Assembly (NCBI GenBank): GCA_900752425.1
Contig: CAADVE010000228.1
Location: 1 to 5,789 of the forward strand
Source of the DNA: an uncultured Collinsella sp.
GTDB lineage: Bacteria; Actinomycetota; Coriobacteriia; Coriobacteriales; Coriobacteriaceae
DNA: 5,789 nucleotides
Direction of reading: 5' to 3'
The position numbers and the translations under genes were made by a program. Position 1 is the first letter of the stretch; each line of letters begins with the position of its first letter. Below the pieces are notes generated by a model. It was given only the letters and a program-made list of their open reading frames with translations, ran no database searches and was not told the origin of the DNA. Of this stretch, positions 1 to 5,789 are shown piece after piece.

Positions 1-1
1 G

Positions 2-1771
2 CAAACGACAACGCCCGAGGACGTCAAGGCTCTTAATCGTGCCGAGCTCCCGCAGCTCTGCGACGAGATTCGCCACGCCATCCTCGAAAGCTCCGCCGCC
101 GTCGGCGGGCACGTTGCCCCCAACCTGGGCGTCGTTGAGCTTACGGTCGCGCTCCATCGCGTGTTTAACTCCCCTATCGACAAGATTCTCTTTGACGTTT
201 CGCACCAGACCTACGCCCACAAGGCGCTGACTGGGCGCGCGTACACTTATATCGATCCGAAGCGCTTTGGCGAGGCCTCTGGCTTTGCCAATCCCGACGA
301 GTCCGAGCACGACCTGTTCGCCATGGGCCATACCTCCACGTCGGTGAGCCTGGGCTGCGGCCTGGCGCACGCTCGTGACCTGGCGGGCGATACGTACAAC
401 GTCATCACCGTTATTGGCGACGGCTCGCTTTCGGGCGGCTTGGCGTTTGAGGGCTTTAACAATGCCGCCGAACTCGATAGCAACCTGATCATCATCGTCA
501 ACGATAACGACCAGTCCATTGCCGAGAACCATGGCGGCCTGTATCGCAATCTGGCCGAGCTGCGAGCCAGCAACGGTACCTGTGAGCGCAACGTTTTCCG
601 CGCGATGGGGCTCGACTACCGCTATCTGGACGCCGGTAACGACGTGTTGGCCCTCGTCGACGCGTTGCAGGAACTGCGCAATATCGATCATCCCATCGTG
701 CTGCACGTCTCCACCGCCAAGGGCAAGGGCTTTGAGCCAGCCCAGAACGACCCCGAACGCTGGCATCACGTGGGTCCGTTTGACATGGCAACTGGACGCA
801 AGCTCTGCCCGGGCCATCCGAGCGAGCCTGCGCCGCGCACCTATGCCGACATTACGGGCGAGGCGCTCAGCGCCGCCATCGAGCGCGATTCGCAGGTCGT
901 GGGCATCACGGCCGCCACGCCCTACATCATGGGCTTTACACCCGAGCTTCGCGCTGCCGCCGGCAAACAGTTCGTCGATGTGGGCATTGCCGAGGAGCAC
1001 GCCGTGACCTTTGCCACCGCGCTTGCGCGCTCGGGCGCCAAGCCAGTCTTTGGTGTGTACGGCACGTTTTTGCAGCGCGCTTACGACGAGCTGTGGCACG
1101 ACCTGTGCCTCAACGACGCCCCGGCAACCATTTTGGTGTTTGGTGCGTCAATCTTTGGCACCACGTCCGAGACGCACCTTTCGTTCTTTGATATTTCCAT
1201 GTTGGGCGGTCTTCCCAACATGCACTACTTGGCGCCGGCCTGCATGGAGGAATATCTGTCCATGCTGAGCTGGTCGCTCGACCACCGCGAGCATCCCGCG
1301 GCGATCCGCGTACCGGGCATTGGCTTGGTAAGCCGTCCCGACCTTGCGCCTGCCGAAGACACCGACTACAGTGCCGTTCGCTACAACGTGGTGCGTCAGG
1401 GCCGCGACGTTGCCGTGCTCGCGCTTGGCGATTTCTTTGAGCTGGGCGAGCGCGTGGCAAACCGCTTGGCTGCCGAGTACGGTATCGAGGCCACGCTCGT
1501 CAACCCGCGCTTTGCAACCGAGCTTGACCGTGAGTTCCTCGACAGTCTTGCCGCCGAGCATCGCGTTGTCGTCACCCTCGAGGACGGCATCTTGGACGGT
1601 GGCTGGGGCGAGCGCGTCGCGTGCTATCTGGCCTGCACGCCTGTGCGCACGCGCACCTTCGGCATCGCCAAGGGCTTCCCCGACCGCTACGACCCCAACG
1701 AGCTGCTCGCTCAGAACGGCATGACGGTCGAGAACATGGCCGCCGAAGCCGTAAGACTACTCAACGAGTAA
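2..1771 (+). CDS. 1-deoxy-D-xylulose-5-phosphate synthase-like protein (short subfamily), 5'-partial
   Basis: DXS condenses pyruvate and glyceraldehyde 3-phosphate, using thiamine diphosphate, to make DXP for isoprenoid, thiamine and pyridoxal synthesis. The visible 589 residues start in the conserved N-terminal region, so probably only four or five residues are missing. The GTG at 161 lies inside homologous sequence and is not the start. Visible landmarks (visible-residue numbers) are GGH with H37, SHQ with H68 (canonical DXS has GHQ), GHTST 109-113, the ThDP motif GDGS 139-142 to NDN 167-169, the catalytic-type Glu E331 in AEEHAV, Y353 before TFLQRAYD, and R436. Domain order is ThDP-binding (about 1-230), pyrimidine-binding (about 265-430) and transketolase C-terminal (about 455-580). 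Compared with E. coli Dxs (620 aa), domain I lacks roughly 45 residues after ENHGGL. The DRAG-VG-DG-THQG segment is rewritten at 380-397, keeping only the TH. It resembles a shorter DXS-like family that I recall from Firmicutes. True DXP synthase activity is therefore plausible but not assured, so no symbol is given. Confidence 0.88.
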   Translation, partial: QTTTPEDVKALNRAELPQLCDEIRHAILESSAAVGGHVAPNLGVVELTVALHRVFNSPIDKILFDVSHQTYAHKALTGRAYTYIDPKRFGEASGFANPDESEHDLFAMGHTSTSVSLGCGLAHARDLAGDTYNVITVIGDGSLSGGLAFEGFNNAAELDSNLIIIVNDNDQSIAENHGGLYRNLAELRASNGTCERNVFRAMGLDYRYLDAGNDVLALVDALQELRNIDHPIVLHVSTAKGKGFEPAQNDPERWHHVGPFDMATGRKLCPGHPSEPAPRTYADITGEALSAAIERDSQVVGITAATPYIMGFTPELRAAAGKQFVDVGIAEEHAVTFATALARSGAKPVFGVYGTFLQRAYDELWHDLCLNDAPATILVFGASIFGTTSETHLSFFDISMLGGLPNMHYLAPACMEEYLSMLSWSLDHREHPAAIRVPGIGLVSRPDLAPAEDTDYSAVRYNVVRQGRDVAVLALGDFFELGERVANRLAAEYGIEATLVNPRFATELDREFLDSLAAEHRVVVTLEDGILDGGWGERVACYLACTPVRTRTFGIAKGFPDRYDPNELLAQNGMTVENMAAEAVRLLNE

Positions 1772-1772
1772 G

Positions 1773-1815
1773 AAAACCTCCGCAAGGAAAGCACCCCTGC
1801 GGAGGTTTTTATTTT
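1773..1815 (+). terminator. Rho-independent terminator after the DXS-like gene
   Basis: Immediately after the TAA stop (1769-1771), AAAACCTCCGCA (1773-1784) pairs perfectly with TGCGGAGGTTTT (1798-1809). This 12-bp stem has a 13-nt loop and is followed by TTTTTATTTT. The four A residues at the 5' side give a weak T-run on the opposite strand, so some bidirectional activity is possible. It separates the DXS-like gene from the transporter operon. Confidence 0.92.
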
Positions 1816-1828
1816 CGCGACGCGATTA

Positions 1829-1883
1829 TCTCAATCTGTAACATCTAGGGCCCGAATTTCCGTCTAACTGTTACAGATTGAGA
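1829..1883. repeat. Perfect 15-bp inverted repeat with 25-nt spacer
   Basis: TCTCAATCTGTAACA at 1829-1843 is the exact reverse complement of TGTTACAGATTGAGA at 1869-1883. The spacer (1844-1868) includes the palindrome GGGCCC. No U-tract follows on either strand, so it does not look like a terminator, and the real terminator already lies 14 nt upstream. No transposase and no obvious target duplication flank it. It could be a dispersed REP/MITE-like intergenic element, a DNA-binding site or an RNA structure. The repeat itself is certain; its role is unknown. It falls in a gene-free stretch (1772-2119) in which I see no coding sequence. Confidence 0.85.
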
Positions 1884-1957
1884 CAAAGCAGCAAGGCATG
1901 CCGCCGCACCGACCATGCCGTCTGCAAAGCGCTATCTCAGCTGCAATAAGCGACGTT

Positions 1958-1986
1958 TGCCAAGATAAAACCTGCCAAAATAAACC
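1958..1986. repeat. Imperfect tandem repeat, two 14-15-nt units
   Basis: TGCCAAGATAAAACC (1958-1972) is followed directly by TGCCAAAATAAACC (1973-1986), which differs by one substitution and one missing A. The pair lies about 60-90 nt upstream of the predicted -35 box of gluB. It could be a two-copy operator for a regulator, but no matching regulator gene is visible in the window. Confidence 0.45.
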
Positions 1987-2004
1987 AGTCCCTTTTTGGT
2001 AGGT
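1970..2004 (+). other. 11-bp hairpin upstream of the gluB promoter
   Basis: ACCTGCCAAAA (1970-1980) pairs with TTTTGGTAGGT (1994-2004). The stem has ten Watson-Crick pairs and one G-T pair, with a 13-nt loop. It overlaps the second unit of the tandem repeat. Because it lies upstream of the predicted promoter, it would act as DNA, or in a transcript from an unseen upstream start, rather than in the gluB leader. Function unknown. Confidence 0.4.
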
Positions 2005-2007
2005 AGA

Positions 2008-2078
2008 ATAACCCATAAGACAAGTATGTTTCTGAGTTATTTCGTGTTGACCCATTTGAGCGCGATAGGGTATAACTC
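2008..2078. promoter_or_regulatory. Three ATAACYC motifs around the gluB promoter (candidate operator)
   Basis: ATAACCC occurs at 2008-2014, its inverted form GAGTTAT at 2034-2040, and ATAACTC at 2072-2078. The last overlaps the predicted -10 box. The second and third copies form a perfect 7-bp inverted repeat bracketing the -35 element. A repressor binding both would block RNA polymerase. The motif is short and AT-rich, so chance occurrence is quite possible. Confidence 0.25.
2047..2076 (+). promoter_or_regulatory. Predicted sigma-70-type promoter for gluBCDA
   Basis: The -35 box TTGACC (2047-2052) and the -10 box TATAAC (2071-2076) are separated by 18 nt. Each is one mismatch from consensus. 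Transcription would start near 2083, giving a leader of only about 37 nt before the gluB ATG. That leaves little room for a riboswitch or a leader-peptide attenuator upstream of gluB. This is the best promoter-like sequence in the 348-nt gap. Confidence 0.7.
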
Positions 2079-2119
2079 TACTCAACCGCTAGGGATTTTA
2101 TTGAGAAAGGTGTTCTACC

Positions 2120-3115
2120 ATGAGCAAGAACCTCTCCCAGCAGGTCGTTCTCGACCGCCGCGGCTTCGTTGCCGCCACCTTCGCAACCGTCGCCGGCCTT
2201 GGTCTTGCCGGCTGCTCCGACACCAGCGCCGAGGCCGACAAGGGTTCCGCCGCCGGCTCCTCCAAGAGCTCCGAGGATACCGAGGCTTCCACCACGCTCG
2301 ATGCCAAGGCATTCGACAAGCTCGTCGACAACGGCCCCAAGGCCGATGACGACGCCATCGCCGCCAGCACCTGGGCCACCGCCGTCAAGGACGCCGGCGT
2401 CTTTAAGATCGGTGGCGTTCAGACTTCCACGCTCTTCTCCCTCCTCAACGAGAAAGACGGTCAGACCCGCGGCTTCGACGCCGGTATCGCACAGCTCCTG
2501 TCCAACTACATTCTGGGCGAGAACAAGGTCGAGATCACCCAGGTGACCTCGGACACGCGCGAGTCCGTCTTGCAGAACGGCCAGGTCGACGCCGTCTTTG
2601 CCACCTACACCATCACTGACGAGCGCAAGAAGCTTGTCTCCTTTGCCGGTCCCTATTACTACACGCAGCAGGCCATCCTGGTGCTCGCCGATAACGACGA
2701 CATCAAGAGCGTCGACGACCTGGCCGACAAGAACGTCGCCGTCCAGTCCGGCTCCAACGGCCCCGCCATCCTGGAGGAGCTCGCTCCCAAGGCCAGCCAG
2801 CAGGAGTTCAAGACCGACGAGGAGGCTCGTCAGGCCCTCCAGCAGGGTCGCGTTGACGCCTACGTCATCGATAACAACATGCAGCAGAGCGCCCTGGTCC
2901 GCGAGCCTGGTAAGTACAAGATCGCCGGCAAGCCCTTCGGCAGCAAGGAACCCTACGGCATCGGCCTGCCGCTCGATTCCGACGGCGTCGCCTTTGTCAA
3001 CGACTTCCTTAAGAAGATCGAGGACGACGGCACCTGGACCAAGCTGTGGCAGATCTGCATCGGCGACCGTACGGGCGACACCAATGTTCCCGAGCTGCCC
3101 GAGATCGGCGCCTAG
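2120..3115 (+). CDS. gluB: Glutamate/polar amino acid ABC transporter substrate-binding lipoprotein
   Basis: This is the extracytoplasmic receptor of a PAAT-family importer, which delivers amino acid to the GluCD permease. It has 331 residues. The N-terminus carries a twin-arginine-like signal (L-D-R13-R14-G-F-V), a hydrophobic stretch at about 16-30 and the lipobox L29-A-G-C32, so the mature protein should be lipid-anchored at C32. A Ser/Ala/Asp-rich linker (about 33-60) precedes the family 3 solute-binding domain (about 94-315). Expected ligand contacts are present: R169 in TITDERKK, which in this family clamps the alpha-carboxylate, and D251 in VDAYVIDN, which usually binds the alpha-amino group. 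The phrases LQNGQVDAVFATYTITDERKK and FAGPYY are very close to GluB-type receptors. The ATG is set by AAAGGTG (2106-2112), 7 nt upstream. Phe codons are mostly TTC (8 of 12), unlike the DXS-like gene, which fits high expression. Glutamate is the likeliest ligand; aspartate, glutamine or another polar amino acid cannot be excluded. Confidence 0.88.
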   Translation: MSKNLSQQVVLDRRGFVAATFATVAGLGLAGCSDTSAEADKGSAAGSSKSSEDTEASTTLDAKAFDKLVDNGPKADDDAIAASTWATAVKDAGVFKIGGVQTSTLFSLLNEKDGQTRGFDAGIAQLLSNYILGENKVEITQVTSDTRESVLQNGQVDAVFATYTITDERKKLVSFAGPYYYTQQAILVLADNDDIKSVDDLADKNVAVQSGSNGPAILEELAPKASQQEFKTDEEARQALQQGRVDAYVIDNNMQQSALVREPGKYKIAGKPFGSKEPYGIGLPLDSDGVAFVNDFLKKIEDDGTWTKLWQICIGDRTGDTNVPELPEIGA

Positions 3116-3134
3116 GCAGCGAGCCTGGTAACGG

Positions 3135-3235
3135 CCGCAACGAAACCATACGGAAACGCATGATGCGCTTTATTGCGGTAAACTGTTTCCTCACTGAGTT
3201 GTCGGGGCTTCCGTACACACGGGAGCCCCTTTCCT
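3135..3235 (+). terminator. Intercistronic attenuator-type terminator between gluB and gluC
   Basis: GGGGCTTCCGT (3204-3214) pairs with ACGGGAGCCCC (3219-3229) around an ACAC loop. The 11-bp stem has one G-U pair and a weak U-tract (TTTCCTT). Upstream, CCGCAA (3135-3140) can pair with TTGCGG (3173-3178), enclosing the palindrome CGCATGATGCG (3158-3168). TACGGAA (3149-3155) can instead pair with TTCCGTA (3209-3215), which would break both structures. The arrangement fits partial termination, or 3'-end protection of gluB mRNA, which is common after ABC receptor genes because the receptor is needed in excess. The hairpin is clear; regulated antitermination is speculative. Confidence 0.7.
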
Positions 3236-3253
3236 TATCGGCGGGAGGTCCGC

Positions 3254-3913
3254 ATGAGTCTCTCCGAACTCTGGTCGCTCTATGGCCAGAACTATATCGA
3301 CGCGCTGCTAGCGACCTGGGGCATGACGCTTGAGTCGTTTGCCATCGCCATGGTGCTGGCCGTCGCCGTCACCGTGATGCGCGTGTCACCGCTCAAGCCA
3401 CTGCGCGTCTTTGGCGACCTGTATGTCCAGGTCTTCCGTAACATCCCCGGCATCGCACTGCTCATCATCGTCGTCTATGCGCTGCCACCGCTCAAGGTCG
3501 TCCTGCCCTACCGCACCTGCGTTATCGTCGCCACGGTCCTTTTGGGCTCGGCCTTTGGCTCCGAAAACTTTATGAGCGGCATCAACACCGTCGGCGTCGG
3601 CCAGGTCGAAGCCGCCCGCTCGCTCGGCATGAGCTTCAATCGTATCCTCGCCAAGATCGTGATTCCGCAGGCACTGCGCTCGAGCGTGCTGCCCATGACC
3701 AACCTCTTTATCGCCGTCATGCTCACCACCGCGCTCGGCAGCCAGGTGCCGCTTAAGCCGCAAGAGCTCACCGGCGTGGTGAGCTACATCAACACGCGCT
3801 CACTTGGCGGCGTCGCCGCGTTCTTTATCTCGGCGCTCGGCTACCTGGGCACGGCCTTTGTGGTGAGCCACATTGGCAACTATATCGATAAGAAGGTGAG
3901 GGTCCTCCGATGA
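3254..3913 (+). CDS. gluC: Glutamate/polar amino acid ABC transporter permease (GluC-like)
   Basis: This is one of two membrane subunits of the importer, 219 residues long, close to the 228 of Corynebacterium GluC. Five hydrophobic segments fit the PAAT/HisM fold: about 22-43, 64-80, 87-103, 147-163 and 185-206. The conserved FRNIPGIALLI stretch begins at F61. The EAA loop that docks onto the ATPase reads GQVEAARSLG (E119-A-A to G125), followed by KIVIPQALR. The start is supported by GGGAGG (3243-3248), 5 nt before ATG. A short stem, GCGG 3241-3244 with CCGC 3250-3253, could partly mask this ribosome site. The stop overlaps the gluD start (ATGA, 3910-3913), indicating translational coupling. 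The gene lies 138 nt after gluB, behind the attenuator hairpin. Confidence in permease function is very high; glutamate specificity is inferred from the operon. Confidence 0.88.
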   Translation: MSLSELWSLYGQNYIDALLATWGMTLESFAIAMVLAVAVTVMRVSPLKPLRVFGDLYVQVFRNIPGIALLIIVVYALPPLKVVLPYRTCVIVATVLLGSAFGSENFMSGINTVGVGQVEAARSLGMSFNRILAKIVIPQALRSSVLPMTNLFIAVMLTTALGSQVPLKPQELTGVVSYINTRSLGGVAAFFISALGYLGTAFVVSHIGNYIDKKVRVLR

Positions 3914-4743
3914 GCAAGCATTCCTCCCCTGCGCTTACCATGCGTGATGCGCTCTACGAGGCTCCCGGCCCCAAGATGCGCGCCAAGATTCGCATCGGCA
4001 CCGCCATCTCATTGGTTGCCGTGGCGGCGCTCATCGCCTTGGTACTGCAGCGCTTTTATGTGACCGGTCAGCTTTCGGTCCACTATTGGTATTTCTTTAC
4101 GCACCTCACCACCTGGAAGTTCTTACTTGCCGGCTTTGAGGGCACCGTTAAAGTCGCACTCACCGCCGGCGCCATCGCGCTGGTACTGGGCTTAGGCCTT
4201 ATGCTCGGCCGCACCAGCGACATCAAGCCGCTGCAGCTGGTCTGCCGCGTGCTCACCGATTTCTTCCGCGGCGTGCCGAGCCTGCTGTTCATCTACTTCT
4301 TCTTTTTGGTGCTGCCCCAGTACAAGATCGCGCTACCGTCGTTTTGGATGCTCACGCTTCCCGTCGCGCTCGCCGCAGCCGGCGTACTCGCCGAGATCTT
4401 CCGCGCCGGCGTCAACGCCGTGCCGCGCGGCCAGGTCGAGGCGGCCCAGGCGCTCGGTCTCTCCAAGGCCAAAATCACCTTTAAAATCGTGTTGCCGCAG
4501 GCTATTCGGTTTATCATTCCGTCGTTGATTTCGCAGCTTGTGGTCGTAGTCAAAGACACCACCGTCGCCTACGTGGTGAGCTACCCTGACCTCATGCAAA
4601 ATGCCCGCGTGCTCATTACCAACTACGACGCCCTCGTGTCGGTCTACCTGGTAATCGCGGCCATCTACATCCTCATCAACGTCGCGATCAACAAGGCCGC
4701 TGTCTATGTTTCGCACAAGACCGGCGCGACCATCATCCGCTAA
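3910..4743 (+). CDS. gluD: Glutamate/polar amino acid ABC transporter permease (GluD-like)
   Basis: This is the second permease subunit, 277 residues long, close to Corynebacterium GluD (273). A cytoplasmic N-terminal tail carries LYEAPGPK (15-22), a hallmark I associate with actinobacterial GluD proteins. Hydrophobic segments lie at about 29-47, 72-99, 120-136, 145-165, 202-225 and 243-262. FFRGVPSLLF (118-127) is the usual start of the conserved permease core. The EAA loop is GQVEAAQALG (E177 to G183), followed by KIVLPQAIR, and KDTT (215-218) matches the KxT element of PAAT permeases. The start overlaps the gluC stop by 4 nt. AAGGTGAG (3893-3900), inside gluC, may serve as the ribosome site. 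It probably pairs with GluC as a heterodimer above two GluA subunits. Confidence 0.9.
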   Translation: MSKHSSPALTMRDALYEAPGPKMRAKIRIGTAISLVAVAALIALVLQRFYVTGQLSVHYWYFFTHLTTWKFLLAGFEGTVKVALTAGAIALVLGLGLMLGRTSDIKPLQLVCRVLTDFFRGVPSLLFIYFFFLVLPQYKIALPSFWMLTLPVALAAAGVLAEIFRAGVNAVPRGQVEAAQALGLSKAKITFKIVLPQAIRFIIPSLISQLVVVVKDTTVAYVVSYPDLMQNARVLITNYDALVSVYLVIAAIYILINVAINKAAVYVSHKTGATIIR

Positions 4744-4779
4744 CGCTTTACCATTTCGAGTCATAAGGAGCCGAGCACC

Positions 4780-5544
<765 letters not shown>

Positions 5545-5555
5545 CCCAATTGCCA

Positions 5556-5589
5556 CGCGGGCAAATTCATCAGTAACGTTTGTCCCGCG
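5556..5589 (+). other. Hairpin after gluA, without a U-tract
   Basis: CGCGGGCAAA (5556-5565) pairs with TTTG-T-CCCGCG (5579-5589). This gives ten base pairs with one bulged T and a 13-nt loop. No T-run follows, so it is not a standard intrinsic terminator. It could protect the 3' end of the operon mRNA, or slow polymerase before the next gene. It fills most of the 87-nt gap between gluA and the next start. Confidence 0.5.
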
Positions 5590-5631
5590 CCACCCCTGTG
5601 CCATGTCCACCCGGATTCGAAAGCCGCACCC

Positions 5632-5789
5632 ATGATCGGAACCCGCACCTCATCGTCCTACACTCCGCACGTCGACGTCGATCCCGCTGACCGCCCGCTT
5701 ATCCTGGTAGCACCACGCTGGGAAGAAGCGAAGCCCTATTTGAGCGAGACGCTCTCCCCCAACGAGGAGATTGCGAGCGTATTTGTCGA
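5632..5789 (+). CDS. Partial ORF, possibly a peptidase C26 / gamma-glutamyl hydrolase-type protein
   Basis: An open frame from ATG 5632 runs off the window end with 52 complete codons. After a polar lead of about 20 residues comes RPLILVAPRW (21-30), which looks like the first beta strand of a class I glutamine amidotransferase-like fold. It is followed by SETLSPNEEIASVFV (38-52), which would lead into the first helix. This resembles the start of gamma-glutamyl-gamma-aminobutyrate hydrolase (PuuD, peptidase C26) proteins. The catalytic Cys-His-Glu residues would lie beyond the window, so the assignment is tentative. The start lacks a good Shine-Dalgarno sequence; the frame is open back to the gluA stop at 5542-5544, with no other in-frame ATG or GTG that I see. 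It follows gluA by 87 nt on the same strand and may be co-transcribed with the importer. Confidence 0.5.
   Translation, partial: MIGTRTSSSYTPHVDVDPADRPLILVAPRWEEAKPYLSETLSPNEEIASVFV

Noticed and set aside
161..1771. GTG at 161 as the start of the DXS-like gene
   Set aside because: The same frame is open back to position 2 and encodes the conserved DXS N-terminal region (including VGGH and NLGVVELT), so 161 is an internal Val codon.
1829..1883. Insertion sequence ends
   Set aside because: Only 25 nt separate the arms, there is no transposase and no clear target duplication. At most it could be a small non-autonomous element.
1864..2085. Minus-strand 73-codon frame in the gap before gluB
   Set aside because: It runs through the inverted repeat and the promoter region, has no convincing ribosome site and resembles no family I know.
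2083..2119. Riboswitch or leader-peptide attenuator ahead of gluB
   Set aside because: The predicted leader is only about 37 nt with no stable hairpin, which is too short for known amino acid riboswitches. This depends on the promoter call being right.

Overview
The window is GC-rich (roughly 60% by eye), with every recognisable gene on the + strand. Protein features point to an actinobacterium. The best example is the LYEAPGPK motif at the N-terminus of the second permease, which is typical of actinobacterial GluD proteins. The moderate GC content and the short DXS-like protein suggest a gut Coriobacteriia lineage such as Collinsella. That genus assignment is inference, not proven by the sequence.

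Layout. (1) Positions 2-1771 hold a 1-deoxy-D-xylulose-5-phosphate synthase-like, thiamine-diphosphate-dependent protein, missing only a few N-terminal residues. A strong intrinsic terminator follows at 1773-1815. (2) Positions 1816-2119 are non-coding. They contain a perfect 15-bp inverted repeat, a near-perfect tandem repeat, a hairpin and a sigma-70-type promoter. (3) Positions 2120-5544 are a complete four-gene ABC importer of the polar amino acid (PAAT) family in the order gluB (lipoprotein receptor), gluC (permease), gluD (permease), gluA (ATPase). Between gluB and gluC lies a terminator-like hairpin that probably sets a high receptor:membrane-complex ratio. gluC and gluD overlap by 4 nt, and gluD and gluA are 36 nt apart. 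(4) Positions 5545-5631 contain a hairpin without a U-tract. The first 52 codons of another gene then begin at 5632 and run off the window; the product may be a peptidase C26 / gamma-glutamyl hydrolase-type protein.

How the genes work together. GluB captures an acidic or polar amino acid (glutamate is the best guess) outside the membrane. GluC and GluD form the membrane channel, and two GluA subunits power uptake by ATP hydrolysis. If the downstream gene is a gamma-glutamyl hydrolase, the locus would combine glutamate uptake with release of glutamate from gamma-glutamyl compounds. The DXS-like gene is separated by a terminator and is probably an independent unit.

I see no CRISPR array, insertion sequence, rRNA or tRNA, and no clearly new multi-gene system. 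The points most worth a second look are the altered active-site region of the DXS-like enzyme, the 15-bp inverted repeat, and the possible mutually exclusive RNA pairings between gluB and gluC.
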